A stretch of 64,000 nt of DNA from Rhyacichthys aspro. Its lineage: Eukaryota; Chordata; Actinopteri; Gobiiformes; Rhyacichthyidae. Both the position numbers and the translations under genes were made by a program. The notes beneath the pieces are model-generated. The model made no database searches, was not told where the DNA came from, and worked only from the letters and a program-made list of their open reading frames with translations. The number at the start of each line of letters is the position of its first letter. The stretch's first letter is position 1. This document shows, in pieces, positions 1 through 11,322 of the stretch. The stretch covers positions 22,925,791 to 22,989,790 of the forward strand of contig CM072162.1 in NCBI GenBank assembly GCA_036850595.1, in the 5' to 3' direction.

Positions 1-583
1 TTAAGACCCATAATAAAGCATGAGTTACATGTTATTGTACATTATAGATACAGACACATGCAGAAAAGTGGGTTGGATGTGGATTTTTTTTGGTAAGATA
101 TGGTCCAGAACAGCTTTAGCCTAAGTTGAATTTAGAGCTTGATCAGGTTTAATGAATGAATAAAAAACTTCTCCTATTTGTGAACACAGGCAGAAATGTG
201 TCTTTAGTTTGAAAATGACACATTCACACACATGTAAGTACTAAAAAGATAAAATAAAGACATAGATTTACAGTTTGTTTATAATAAATAGTGAATAATA
301 GATCCACAAGGACACAGTAGAAGATGAAGTGAGGAGACGTCTCTGAGATGGTTTGGGTTGAGTTTTTGTAGATGTTTTTGTGAGCAGCAGGAAGTCTGTA
401 CCTCACCTTCACAATATAGCTTTGATGCTAATGCTATTTTGGATAATGAGGGCCACAGGGGGTTATTTCGTACAAAAAGAGTAATTACACCACTGCTATC
501 TTCAGTTCACTGGCTCTGAGGTTTATGCATCAGTAAAAAGACGTTACTTTAATTCTATGTCATTTTTTTAACTTTTTAAATTC
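1..583. other. AT-rich stretch, no gene seen
   Basis: Both strands hold only short, chance-length open frames. I see no tandem array and no recognised mobile element up to the hAT-like end that follows. The sequence at about 230-350, with repeated short A/T words, resembles degraded repeat DNA but I could not place it in a family. Confidence 0.5.
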
Positions 584-650
584 ATTCCACGGCCCGGATC
601 GGAGCCTCTGGCGGGACGGTTTGGGCCCCGGGGCCACACGTTTGACTCCT
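584..650 (-). mobile_element. hAT-like element end (fragment)
   Basis: Read on the minus strand this begins CAGGAGTCAAACGTGTGGCC and continues GGGGCCCAAACC. It resembles the GTGTCAAACTCAAGGCCCGGGGGCC end found at 34358 and 52926 in this window. A CAG start followed by GTCAAAC is typical of hAT termini. Only the first 60-70 bases are recognisable, so this is a fragment or a diverged relative. Confidence 0.45.
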
Positions 651-1828
651 GTTTTATAAATGATTCTCTCTGTTCTTCTGTTGTGATGTTTTGTTGAGAT
701 AAACTTAAGAAAATTAAGTTAATAACGTTACTATCTCCAAGTTTTCACCGACCCAGGACCACCTCACACCGACCGTAAACACCACAAACTCCCTCATCCT
801 CCTCTTCTTCTTCTTCCTCCTCCTCATCCTCCTCCTCTTCCTCCTCCTCTTCCTCATCCCTGACAGTTCTGTATAAATCAGTCTGGACCCTCCCTCCGTT
901 CACAGAGACACCTGCAGTGGGAGGAGAGACTTCATTTTCTTTGTGAAGAGATGGAGGAGAAGGGAAGGATGGAGGAGACCCCTGAACACCTGCTTCAAGA
1001 GAGAAAAGTCCTTGAGAAAAAAATAAATATATAAATATAAGATTTGTGAAGAAGACAATGAGTTTTTGAGTTAAAACAATTAGACGTTTTGAAGTATTTA
1101 ATCAAGTAAACTGTGAAAACACACCAGAAAAGCAACAGCATTTCTTTATTGTTTATAGTGTCTTTAAATATTTTATTTGCACTTTTATTTTTCCCTGAAT
1201 CCTGTGTAGATTAAACTGTTCTCCATATTCTAACGTCTGTTATTACTCCATTATGTAACACTCTTCATGAGCTCTCTGATTCATATATTTGTCTTTTTGT
1301 TTACATCATGGTTTTATTTGAAGAAGTTGATGCATCAAAATAATGACTTTTTAAAGGCTGGTATCTGTATGTTTTCTTTTTACATCTGTTTTTTAGTTTC
1401 TTTTGGCAGATTTGTAAGAAAGCAGCGTAATGACTTGAACTGGGCTGGAATCGTCTTCATTGCTCTGTCGCTCTTCTTTATAAAAACTTTGAGCGTGTCT
1501 AAGTGTGAGGCTGCTCAGTGTTGGCCTCAAAGTGAACTCTGACAAATATGGTGGTGTTTTTTTTTTGGTGCTATAAACTTTTTTAAGACTCTCATAAATC
1601 GATATGGATCCACTATTTCTGTTTTATGGCCTGTCTATTATCTTCTTTAAATGTATTTCCAACAAAAAGTGTTATTCTGCTTAATATGTCACAGTTTGAA
1701 AGAGCCATCTCTGTCTCAGAACCAATTTCACAAAAAACTAAAATTAAATAATGCTGAATTGCCCAAAATATATCATGAATAGAACAGTTATTTATTTATT
1801 TATGTTTTAAATTATATTATATTGCATT
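651..1828. other. Unique AT-rich DNA with a pyrimidine tract
   Basis: A CCT/CTT-rich pyrimidine tract lies at about 785-860. An open frame at 1267-1542 (91 codons) has two hydrophobic stretches, but its length is within chance for this base composition and it shows no recognised domain, so I do not call it a gene. Nothing else is visible. Confidence 0.45.
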
Positions 1829-1852
1829 TAAAGGTGCACTTTGTAGGTTTTG
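1829..1852 (+). mobile_element. AAAGGTGCACTTTGTAGG repeat-end motif
   Basis: The bases just left of the 17-bp array read AAAGGTGCACTTTGTAGG. This closely resembles the AAAGGTGCACTnTGTAA end common to short dispersed fish repeats. Only the terminal motif is present, so the parent element cannot be named. Confidence 0.35.
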
Positions 1853-2305
1853 GGTGGGAGGAGTCTACAGATGGGAGGAGTCAGGAAGTGGGAGGAGTCT
1901 GGAGGTGGGAGGAGTCTGGAGGTGGGAGGAGTCTGGAAGTGGGAGAAGTCTGGAGGTGGGAGGAGTCTGAAGGTGGGAGGAGTCTGGAGGTGGGAGAAGT
2001 CTGGAGGTGGGAGGAGTCTGGAAGTGGGAGAAGTCTGGAGGTGGGAGGAGTCTGGAAGTGGGAGGAGTCTGGAGGTGGGAGGAGTCTAGAGATGGGAGGA
2101 GTCAGGAAGTGGGAGGAGTCTGGAGGAGTCTGGAGGTGGGAGGAGTCTGGAGGTGGGAGGAGTCAGGAAGTGGGAGGAGTCTGAAGGTGGGAGGAGTCAG
2201 GAAGTGGGAGGAGTCTGGAGGTGGGAGGAGTCAGGAAGTGGGAGGAGTCTGAAGGTGGGAGGAGTCTGGAAGTGGGAGGAGTCTGGAGGTGGGAGGAGTC
2301 TAGAG
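1853..2305. repeat. 17-bp G-rich minisatellite
   Basis: About 26 copies of a 17-bp unit, GTGGGAGGAGTCTGGAG, with variants (AAG for GAG, CAGGA for CTGGA). Because 17 is not a multiple of 3, the array cycles through all three frames. The unit has no stop codon on the plus strand, which explains the overlapping glycine/tryptophan/glutamate-rich frames here; they are not proteins. Confidence 0.95.
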
Positions 2306-2869
2306 GATCATCAGCCTCTGCTCTCTGCTGCAGAAGACCCCTCTCTGAACCGATAAACCGGCCTCTGGGGGTAATTATCCCGTTGGCTGGGTTCAGATGC
2401 CACACAGCGAGGGTCTGGGGCCGTGAGGAGGGGCCACGGGGTCGTGAGGAGGGGGCCACGGGGCCGGAGCCGGGTTTGGAGCCAGGTGTGCAGCGTTTGA
2501 CCTCAGGGTCGCAGCCCGTGAAGAGACGACACCTGGATGTGTTCTTTATTTTTAGATAAAGCTGTGATGCTCTTCTTCTGCAGGATCCACTGGGACCAAC
2601 ACAAATTCAGACCTTTACTTTCATCACGTTTCTCTTTTAAAGCTGTAATATCAAGAGTTTACATTCAAAATGGGCTCTGATCGATTAAAACAGTCCACAG
2701 TTCAGACTCATTCAGACAGTCATTGCATCCAGTAAAATATACTTCAATATCAACATGTTTTTAGAAAGAAATCTAAGCAGTAAGTGCCATAACATCTACA
2801 TTTTATCTTAAGACGGCACTTTTAAATTTCCAATCTCATAATTCCACTCAGAACTATTGTTTACAGTGA
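2306..2869. other. GC-rich flank with a short duplication
   Basis: The first part (to about 2560) is GC-rich and includes a roughly 23-bp direct duplication at 2420-2465, built on GTGAGGAGG and GGCCACGGGG. The rest is ordinary AT-rich DNA. No gene is seen. Confidence 0.5.
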
Positions 2870-3221
2870 CTCAGTGTCCGATAAGTCATTTGGAAAACAA
2901 TGGTCTTCATCTCAAACAAACCCATCTGTGTTTACCTCTTCTTTCTTGTTGCTGATGGTTAAGACAATAACCGCCTCAGATTTTTAATTGAAAGGGAGCT
3001 CCGGCCTCTCATGGCTTCCCATCTGTTCAAAATTGATATCAGCGCTGGCCTCTCATCTCCATCGAACGAGCGTGAGATTCTCAGACCCTTTTTCATTTAT
3101 TTTGTGTAATTGAAAAGCGAGGTGCACTTGACGGTCGATAACAACGGAATAAACAATGCATTTTATTACTGTTTTTTGATTCTTCGCTAAAATAAAGTCC
3201 TGAGCGATTGAAGGAGAGAAC
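2870..3221. promoter_or_regulatory. Candidate conserved non-coding island
   Basis: A repeat-poor stretch with a SOX-like AACAATGG (2896-2903), a FOX-like TGTTTAC (2929-2935) and a TTTTAATTG homeodomain-like word near 2982. No open frame of note. Its texture resembles a conserved enhancer, but conservation was not tested. Confidence 0.3.
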
Positions 3222-3360
3222 GGTGGACAGGTGGAGAGCTCCGAATGTGACGGAGAGCTGACGGCGGCGGCTGGAGAACGGCGAGAAACGATGACAAAGA
3301 TGAAAAGTCTGGAAACAGATGGAGATGGTATAGTCAGAATAATACGGAGGAGGTGTGAGC
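3222..3360. repeat. Local duplicate block, copy 1
   Basis: Begins GTGGACAGGTGGAG and continues through GATGACAAAGATGAAAAG and AAACAGATGG to ATAATACGGAGGAG. The same order of words recurs at 4059-4225. The copies are diverged and gapped. They bracket MITE-like copy A1, but nothing shows which came first. Confidence 0.6.
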
Positions 3361-3444
3361 TGTAACGCAAGAAATGTAAATCTATTAAAAATCAGTGTCA
3401 TTTTATATCTACACCAGGCTCAAACAACATAAGATTCAGGAACA

Positions 3445-3912
3445 TTTTAAATCTCCAAAACCTTTCCTGCTTCTTTTATTTAAAAAGAGCTCAAACCGCA
3501 CCATTTTTTCACCACAAAATACTAATACATTACATTAAATCAAAGTTTAGAGCTGATCTGAAACTTTTATCTTTATCTGTGTCTCGTTAAACTCTGTGTC
3601 AAAGCATCTCCAACATTTATCCATGTTTCATTTGCTGCTGTTTCTCTATTTTTATCTTTTTTTAAGCTGTTTCTCTGTAAAATAAGACGTATTTCCAACA
3701 GAATAACCCATTTCCTTGGTTTATTTCCTTGTTCCTTCGTTGTTGACATCAGTGTCGACCAATGGGAGCGCTCCTTTTTACCTGAAGTGAGCTGTGATTG
3801 GACAAAATCTATTAAAATCCTTCATTATAAAGACTGGATCACGTCTTAAGGTCTCATTTTTTCACAGATTACACTGAAAAACTAAATGAAACAGTCAAAA
3901 ATCAGGAAATGA
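3445..3912 (+). mobile_element. MITE-like subfamily A, copy A1
   Basis: Shares nearly its whole length with the other A copies: CCTTTCCTGCTTCTTTTATT near the left end, the ACCAATGGGAGCGCTCC core and the ATCACGTCTTAAGG arm. It starts in TTTTAAATCTCC. It lacks the segment normally between GGACAAAATC and TATTAAAATCC, and the stretch with the ATTCCTGTTACAATAAAC motif, so it is internally deleted. No transposase is encoded. Confidence 0.85.
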
Positions 3913-4058
3913 AGCTCAAGAGAGTCAAGCCCACTAAGCTTTATGCCACATTTGGATCTGTTTTGGGGCAAATGTTCATGAATAGTGTAAAAAGAAGAGC
4001 TGCTGTGTGCATAAATACACCAGTTTGAAAATGGTCACTCCCATAAAATAAAAAAAAA

Positions 4059-4225
4059 GTGGACAGGTGGAGGATAGCTTCGAGACTGACGTGAAATCTG
4101 TTCCCGTTGGCCTTGAGTACAGTATGAAATGATGACAGAGATGAAAAGACTGCAAACAGATGGCAGTGTTTGAGAAGGACAGAGAGACACGGGGAACAGT
4201 AATAATACAGTCGAGAGGATATGGA
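4059..4225. repeat. Local duplicate block, copy 2
   Basis: Diverged second copy of 3222-3360: GTGGACAGGTGGAG, then GATGACAGAGATGAAAAG, AAACAGATGG and ATAATACAGTCGAGAG in the same order and orientation. Confidence 0.6.
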
Positions 4226-4760
4226 GAAATACCTGCCACAGAGAGAAAAAAAACGCTTGCATTGTTGTTTTCATTATGCGGCCGCTGTCATTCTCCAGGC
4301 TTTGAACGAGGGATGAACAAGAAAAAAGAGGGATCGTCTCAGAAAAGGAAGAAGAAGAAAAAAAAAGCTGTGAAATTAATCTTTTGTGCCCAGCCTTCCT
4401 TACAGCGGCGCAGACATGCTCAGACAAAAGCCGCAGACCTGGAGAAGCTGGCTGGCTGTGATTGATGAATAAAGTAAAGGTGTCAGAAGTGTATTATGTA
4501 AATTAGCCCAGGCAGGGACCGTTCGGAGCCTGAATGAAAGAGTATTTGAGAGCGTGTCACGGTGGGTGCGATCCGTCCCCGAGCGCCGTCTCCGTGCCAT
4601 CTTTCATCTCACGAGACAACCTCCGCGGTCACCGGCCTGAACCCGAGACACGCCGGACAAAGACGAGCGCGGGAACAACACAATCCCACAAATCTGCAAA
4701 CCCCGGGAGAAAAAAAGGGAAAATAACACTCCGCTTTGCCACAAGACGTCATGTAGACTT
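4226..4760. promoter_or_regulatory. Candidate conserved non-coding island
   Basis: Repeat-poor and GC-richer to the right. It carries a PBX/HOX-like TGATTGAT (4459-4466) followed by GTATTATGTAAATTAGCCC (about 4491-4509). The short open frames have no recognisable domain. Confidence 0.3.
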
Positions 4761-5045
4761 TGTAAAATAGGTTTTGTTTTGTGGTGGATACTGTTTACTT
4801 CTTAAATAAACAGAAAGGCTTTAATTCCCCTGCTGGACATGTAAGGTACTGCAGCTCACAAACCCGTGTCTTTAGCGCAATCTGAAAAGAGACGTTTGCT
4901 GCTCCTTAAACTTCCAAAATGGAGGATGTTGTTTTGTTTTGTCAGCGTTTATTATTTCTTGATCAGTCTTTCCTTTAACCTTTTATACGACAGCGTCAAG
5001 TACAATTAATCATGAAAACATTATTTTAAACCAAACTCAGCTTTG
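4761..5045. other. AT-rich DNA, nothing seen
   Basis: No open frame, repeat array or recognised element. Confidence 0.5.
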
Positions 5046-5082
5046 CAATGTTTTATACGGCCTTCAATACATGTTTTTTTGT
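5046..5082 (+). mobile_element. hAT-like element internal fragment left of array 1
   Basis: GCAATGTTTTATACGGCC followed by TTCAATACATG matches the inner part of the hAT-like copies at 34395 (GCAATGTTTTATTTGG) and 52965 (AATGTTTTATTAGGCCCTC, then AATACAT). It places the 21-bp array inside a copy of that element. Confidence 0.6.
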
Positions 5083-5460
5083 TGGATTTGAACGGGTTTT
5101 AGATGGATTTGAACAGGTTTTGTATTGAGTTATCCAGGTTTTATATGGATTTAACCGTTTTTATTGGATTTAAACAGGTTTGTGTTGGATTTGAAGAGGT
5201 TTTTGTTGGATTTGAAGAGGTTTTAGATGGATTTGAAGAGGTTTTTCTTGGATTTGAACAGGTTTTTGTTGGATTTGAACAGGTTTTAGATGGATTTGAA
5301 CAGGTTTCGTATTGATTTATCCAGGTTTTATATGGATTTAAACCGTTTTTAGTAGATTTAAACAGTTTTTTTGTTGGATTTGAACAGGTTTTAGATGGAT
5401 TTGAAGAGGTTTTTGTTGGATTTGAACAGCTTTTAAATGGATTTGAACAGGTTTTTATTG
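5083..5460 (+). repeat. 21-bp minisatellite, array 1
   Basis: About 18 copies of a 21-bp unit: GGATTTGAACAGG followed by TTTTAGAT, with local variants (GAAGAGG for GAACAGG, TTTTTGTT for TTTTAGAT). Both strands stay largely open because 21 is a multiple of 3; the resulting heptad peptides are artefacts. The same unit recurs at five other loci in the window. Confidence 0.95.
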
Positions 5461-5525
5461 CATTTGCCACATTCTTCTGCCTCTGAAATGATTCTTATTT
5501 ATATAGCAGCCCCTCACCATTTGTT
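5461..5525 (+). mobile_element. hAT-like element, distal end next to array 1
   Basis: CTCTGAAATGATTCTTAT then GCAGCCCCTCACCATTTG parallels CCCTGAAACTATTCTTATG and TGGCCCCTCACCACTTTC to the right of array 5 (35272-35325). Both arrays therefore have the same right flank, as expected if the array is an internal part of one dispersed element. Confidence 0.6.
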
Positions 5526-7508
5526 ATAAACAGCAAAATGACTTTGTTTTGTTTTTTGTTTTGTTTTGTTCAGATCTGAGCCATTAACCGTTCAGACTGT
5601 TCCTGTTAAGTCTTGTTAATCCACACAGAACCTTTTCTACTGCTCCTTTAACTTGAGAGTCTTTTGCCGTTGGGATTACTCCAAGTAAATCAAATAATCC
5701 AACATCCCAACGTTCTGTCCATTTTATTATATATTTCTCTTTGCATAGGCTTCCATTGTGTCCAAACTGTTCCTGAATAAATAAATAAATAAATAAATAT
5801 GTGAATTCCTGCTACATCAATCTATTTTACCACAAACTATGTATTAAAAGCAAAAAATACTTCATTTTTAAGTAATTTTGTGCAATTAAAGCCCATTTTA
5901 AAGCGTTCTATTGTGCCACCAAGCAAGATTTAAATATTTGAGTAAAAAAAATAATTGATTTTGTCTTTTATTGTTGTGTCTCCTGTGTTTTTTTGTATTT
6001 TTGTCTATTAATTGTGTGTTATTTCATGTTATCTGCCTGGAGACTGCAATTCTGCTTCAGTCAGGCACATTTACAGCTGTTCATGAACGTACATTGTCAT
6101 AAATAAATAAATAAACTAATTAATAAATATGAATACATTTGGATTGGCTTGTGCTTGTGGCTCAAACTATGTTTCCAAGAATGTTTGACTCAAGACATTT
6201 CTGGATAGTTTCTCAGTTCCTCTAGAAATATAATAACCAGCTGGATTTTATAAGATACTAGAATATTTTCCACGTATTTCAACTCTAAATGTCTCATGTT
6301 TCTGTTTCTGGTAGAACAGAAGACCGTCTGAGCAAAGGGTCACAAAGATCAACAAAGGCTGTGACAGATTTCACGTCCAGTTTGTATTAGATCCATGGCT
6401 TTGTTTTGCTGTTGAGCAGAATAAATGGACGTATTTACAGAAAAATACCCATCTTTTCCAGCGTCAGTCTGTTCTTACCTCCGACGCTCGCTCGTGTCCA
6501 GAAGATGACAGACAACAGCGGCGTGGCCTCACTTTGCTGAACACCGTCGGTGGAATCACTCAGACACACTTTTACGACAGAAATAAGTGTAGTGTGTTCC
6601 CAGTGGGAGGTGGAGCAGTGCTTTGTGGGAAATGCAGCTCTATACATTTATTCTGAGGCTGAAGATGTTCAATCAACTGGACTCTTCCATCTTTCATGTG
6701 TATATGTTTCTGTAATCTAAATCTCCTGTAGATATTTGACCTGAAGAAGAGCGAGTGTGGGTTAATCTTTTTATTCATGATTTAGAAATGACAATAAAAG
6801 CTTTTTAAATACACTTCATTGTGATTTGTTCACGTCTTTGTTTTCTCTGTTTCCCAAAAGCTCCCTAAAGGTGACTAGAGAAAAAAATAATCACTGTGAA
6901 ACTTTATTACTGACATAAACATAAGAGAAACATGTAAATTAAAGTTATAATATGCAAATGAGGCCTTATAGAATTAAATATGCACTAATTTGCATAAATT
7001 TCCAAAAAACAAAATCTGGAAATTGGACCTTATTGGACATATTAGATGAGGTTTTAATTAAAGGGACTCTGGATACATTATTTTGTTTGTTTGTTTGTTT
7101 TGTTTAGTAAATTACAGAATACTGACAATAGCCTTAAAAAAATCAATTTTTGATATATCAACAAATCTAAATAATGGACGCTCCCATTGGCTGTTGGTTT
7201 AAATCACTTGTTGACATTGAATAAACGGTGACAAGACATTCTCCAGCTCTGGCTCTGTCTGTTTACTTAAAAAAGCTCAAAAACATAACTTTATTACTGC
7301 AAAATATGAAGCCTTTGTCATTTTGGGTCACGCTTCCACCAGGTGAGAACACATATGTAGGTAGAACATGTGACGTCATTGCTATTTTACATTATAAGAA
7401 GGATATTTACTGAATATTTATGAAAACTTACAGTCCCGTGTGAGTTTTGCAGAAGGATTTGTCTCCTTTAGTGAGTATAGAGCCTCAAATGTGTTGCTTT
7501 AAAGCAGA
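5526..7508. other. AT-rich DNA with microsatellites, no gene
   Basis: Contains (AAAT)n at about 5776-5799 and 6101-6113 and (TTTG)n at 7081-7105. GACGCTCCCATTGGCTG near 7176 echoes the core of the A/B MITE-like family but is not supported by flanking similarity. A slightly GC-richer patch at about 6450-6620 shows no recognisable feature. Confidence 0.45.
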
Positions 7509-7596
7509 AGTGTCAAACTCAAAGTGGTGAGGGGCTTGAGTTTTACAAAAATTATCTTTAACATTAATTTCCTCCCTTTATAGAAACTGGTTGTAC
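7509..7596. mobile_element. hAT-like fragment left of array 2
   Basis: GTGTCAAACTCAAAGTGG followed by TGAGGGGC joins the GTGTCAAACTCAA start to a GTGGTGAGGGGC word. That word is the reverse complement of the distal end seen beside arrays 1 and 5. It looks like two ends of the element brought together by an internal deletion, and the array follows after about 75 bases. Confidence 0.45.
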
Positions 7597-8199
7597 ATAG
7601 ATTTGAACAGGTTTTATTTGGGATTTACAGAGGTTTTATTTGGATTAGACAAGTTTTTAGATGAATGTGATCAGGTTTTAGATGGATTTGAGCAGGTTCT
7701 AGATGGATTTGAGCAGGTTTTACATGGATTTGAGCAGGTTCTAGATGGATTTGAGCAGGTTTTATTTGGATTTGAGCAGGTTCTAGATTGATTTGATCAG
7801 GTTTTAGATGGATTTGAGCAGGTTTTACATGGATTTGAGCAGGTTCTAGATGGATTTGAGCAGGTTTTAGATGGATTTGAGCAGGTTCTAGATGGATTTG
7901 AGCAGGTTTTACATGGATTTGAGCAGGTTTTACATGGATTTGAGCAGGTTTTATTTGGATTTGAGCAGGTTCTAGATGGATTTGAGCAGGTTCTAGATGG
8001 ATTTGAGCAGGTTCTATTTGGATTTGAGCAGGTTTTAGATGGATTTGAGCAGGTTTTAGATGGATTTGAGCAGGTTTTATATGGATTTGAGCAGGTTTTA
8101 GATGGATTTGAGCAGGTTCTCTATGGATTTGAGCAGGTTTTAGATGGATTTGAGCAGGTTCTAGATGGATTTGAGCAGGTTTTATTTGGATTTGAGCAT
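7597..8199 (+). repeat. 21-bp minisatellite, array 2
   Basis: About 28 copies of the 21-bp unit. Here nearly every copy reads GGATTTGAGCAGG (G where other loci have A), and the second half alternates TTCTAGAT, TTTTAGAT, TTTTACAT and TTTTATTT. A single uninterrupted frame (7591-7791) repeats the heptad FEQVLDG. I regard it as an artefact of the 21-base period because stops interrupt it and other arrays are not open in the same way. Confidence 0.95.
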
Positions 8200-8589
8200 A
8201 TTATATATATTTTAGTACAAAAAACTGGCTCAAGATTTCATGAACAATAAAAACAATAAAATTAATCTGATTCAAATCCATCCAATCCAAAACCTGTTCA
8301 CCCTGTTGGAAAAGTAATTGAGAAGAACTAAATAGATAACGAAATCTCAAAGTTTCAAGCTTAAATAAGACGTTCTCATAAATAAAGACAAGCTGCACCT
8401 TTGTCTTTAAAACTTTTCTCAACAAAGTATAACTCTTCTTTAAACTTTTCCAGTAACGTTTGTTGAAACCTAACTCCATCTTCCGTGTGTTTTTCCTACA
8501 ATCCTGAGCTCTGTGACTCAAACTGGAAACATAAATCGTGTGGACAGCCTTTTGTTTTCCCTGCACCTGGATGGTCTCCATATGGCACC
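8200..8589. other. AT-rich DNA right of array 2
   Basis: A stray unit with the opposite orientation, GATTCAAATCCATCC plus CAAAACCTGTTCACC, lies at 8268-8303. A minus-strand open frame (8201-8581, 126 codons) has no recognised domain and begins inside the array edge; I do not call it. Confidence 0.45.
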
Positions 8590-9185
8590 ACCTCCGAACC
8601 TATAGCGCGCCTGACGTCACTTTTAATCGTCTGACAAACCCAATCTATCACGCTTTCTGCGGCGCGCCACCAACATAAAACAGGTTAGAGGGAAATTGAT
8701 GGCGTCCTCGGCCCTAATTCTTACCTCGAGTGGCGTCTCGTTGTGATTGAAACAGACAAAGACGTATAGGGTTACGTCTGTGCAGCCTCGGCGCTAATTG
8801 CCGGCGCTTGTCGCTTTGCCCGTGCGTCGTCTCGGAGGCTAACTAGACTCCCTTCTCCCCGTCGCGTGTTTGTATTTAGCTGCTGAGAAAGCCGTTTTCA
8901 TCGCCGGTTATTAACAGGTTCACGAGTAAAAAAACCCCGGCCCCGGCTATCGGTCGGCGTTAGAAGAAGCCGGCGAAGATAATGAATAAAAGAACATCCG
9001 TGTAATCGAGCCTTATTAGGCCGCGGTCGAGAGAGACAGCGCTGCAAAAAATATAGGACAGAGAGGGATGAAAAGAGAGAAGGAGTTGCTTTGTCAAAAC
9101 TCGTTCCGCTCCCGCGACTGCGTTTATTAATTTCGTCACCGAGGCACGAGTCGTTTTCAGATCTCTTCCGCTGAGCTGCTTCACG
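8590..9185. promoter_or_regulatory. Candidate conserved non-coding island, CpG-rich
   Basis: Conspicuously CpG-rich against its AT-rich surroundings and free of repeats. It contains GGCGCTAATTGCCGGCGC (8790-8807), a near-palindromic GC frame around a TAATTG homeodomain word, and AATAAAAGAAC/TTATTAGGCC segments. It could be an enhancer or a CpG island. No start-site or exon signal was recognised. Confidence 0.35.
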
Positions 9186-10430
9186 TATTTACAGAAAGTA
9201 TGAATGACAGTCTTCAGTGAGAGGAGGTAAACAGCAGCAGACTCACCTGAGAACGGCTTTAGAAAGGCTTCATGAGACGGAGCTGATGGATATTTAGATC
9301 ATTGAATGTTATCTGGACACACATTGTATAGAAAGTCAGTGTTTAAATCAGGAGTCATTAGTCCAAACAGCTGCAGTGATTCATTGATTTGATTGATTCT
9401 TAACCTGAACGATCTGTTCCATAAAGCCTCTTGTTTTCCTGGAGACAACTGGATGAACCTGAGAGTCTCCACCGGTGTTTTCAATAAGAACAACACCGTT
9501 TAGTTTTAGTCGTAACTCTAAAACTTGGTCAGAGTCGTTATTTTCATAAAAAACATGGAGGACAAACGCAAACGTCATTTAAAAACATTCATACCAACTG
9601 TTTTCACATTTACAACTTGATAATTTGACACTATTTTTTGTCTATATAAACGTATTTAGACGACATACTAAGTTATTTATTTATTTACATCTGTATTTAG
9701 AGTAATTTAAGTTTAAAATAGGGTTCTTTTTCTTGTTACGGTTTAGAATGTTCCTTTTTTCCGACTGAAATCACGTGAACACACCAAAGTTGGCAGAACG
9801 ACTTCTTAACTCTGATATTCTGAGTTTCCGAGCAGCGCCTGAACGCACCAATAGAACCGTCGCTCCATTGTTAAGTTTAAAACATGGAAATAAACGATCC
9901 AAAACTGTAACAAATAAATAAATAAATACTTTTTTGTGTGAGATATTTTGATCAATTACAGGGATCTATATGATTTTTTGGTTATTTGCTGGAAATAGTG
10001 GATGCACGTCTGACTAATGCTGTGTAAATAGGAAATAAAATGAAAATATGGTGATTTTTATTTTTTATATTGCAGATACAGATCTAGGACTGATCCACTC
10101 TGCAGTACAATGCTTTTTCAATTAAATAATGCAATAAGAACAAAAAACATATTAAATCTCAGCCCACATTAATGTTTTACAAACTTCACTGTTCATTTGT
10201 AGATTTGGAGATTATATTTATGTAAAACTCAGCGACAAATGACTGTTTACTTTGGGTTTGAAGACATTATTACACATGTTTTTTTTGTTTTTTTCCTTTT
10301 TTTAATTGGCAGCAGGACAGAAAATGAAGGTGAAGTAGAAACAGATGCAGAAGTGGCTCGACACTGGTACTTTTTACTCTCCGCGGCTGATATTTTTACT
10401 GTGTACTGTTTGAGCTCGTAGTATAAGGCT
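9186..10430. other. AT-rich DNA, no gene seen
   Basis: Short chance-length frames only. Small AAAT-type runs occur at about 9674 and 9916. Nothing I can name. Confidence 0.45.
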
Positions 10431-10800
10431 CTCAGCTGAAATATTTTCTGTTCTCGGAATAAATTAACAAGGCGTCCGCAAATAAAAGGACGAGAAGCAG
10501 GGAGCGTTGTGACAGAAACAAGCAGAAAAGAGAAAAATCTGCATGTGTGCATGTGCCAGGGTGTATTTTGGGACGAATAAAGAGGCATGTGGCTTTGAAA
10601 AATAGCCAGGTGTGAGAATATGACTAGCTCAGCCGTTTGGAAGATCCCAAAGAGAGAGAAGAAAGACTACAATGCTGTCCCGCATCCAGCTCCACAAACA
10701 GAAATAGACGGAGAAGAAAAGGCAAAAGGTTGTAAAGATGGCCGCCTCCGACAACAGCAACAAAGAAGTTTTACATCATTCTCTATTCACTTCTGTGTCT
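10431..10800. promoter_or_regulatory. Candidate non-coding island
   Basis: Repeat-poor with GCATGTGTGCATGTGCC (about 10542-10558), which contains two GCATGTG words. Evidence for function is texture only. Confidence 0.2.
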
Positions 10801-11322
10801 CATTATAATATACGTCACTAATGTCAATAGATAAAAGTGTGATGGGTTTCAAACATGGTTTTCGGTTTTAAAGGCTTTAAAAATCTCTGGCGAAAATGGA
10901 AAAGATGGAAAAACAATGATATCCTTCACAAATAAATATCCCTACATCATATGACAGAAACAGTCGCTCATTTTTATTGCTCATTCTTATTTGTTGCTCA
11001 TAAACATTAATGTTATCGTTTGAAACCACAGGAACACACCTCGGACTAAAAATGACCTAAACTAAGACTAAACTAGGACTTAAACAATTACAAAACCAGT
11101 ACAAACCTGGACAGAACTGATCTAAATGTGTCATAAATATATAAAACTGGAACTAAAACAGGCTCTTTTCACTGAGTAAGTATTAAACAGGTTTAAACAG
11201 GAATAAATCAGAACAAAACAAGCCTTAAAACTAATATTAGACCAGGATTAACTCAAGTCTCAAGCCATAGTTGTTTATTTGATTTATTTATTTGAACAAG
11301 GAGTAACTCTGATCCCAACATC
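10801..11322. other. AT-rich flank of the 45-bp array
   Basis: Contains loosely repetitive words (GACTAAACTAGGAC, AACCTGGACAGAACTG) at about 11040-11250 that look like a degenerate minisatellite. No gene. Confidence 0.4.

Noticed and set aside
1267..1542. 91-codon frame with two hydrophobic segments
   Set aside because: Length and composition are expected by chance in AT-rich DNA, and there is no domain, Kozak context or neighbouring exon signal that I can support.
1822..2559. Several overlapping plus-strand frames of 67-120 codons
   Set aside because: Products of the 17-bp array read in successive frames.
7168..7215. Further copy of the A/B MITE-like core (GCTCCCATTGG)
   Set aside because: The similarity is limited to about 11 bases plus loose flanking words.
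7591..7791. Heptad-repeat frame (FEQVLDG) that could look like a coiled coil
   Set aside because: The 21-bp period forces a heptad. Stops interrupt it within the array and other loci are not open in the same frame.
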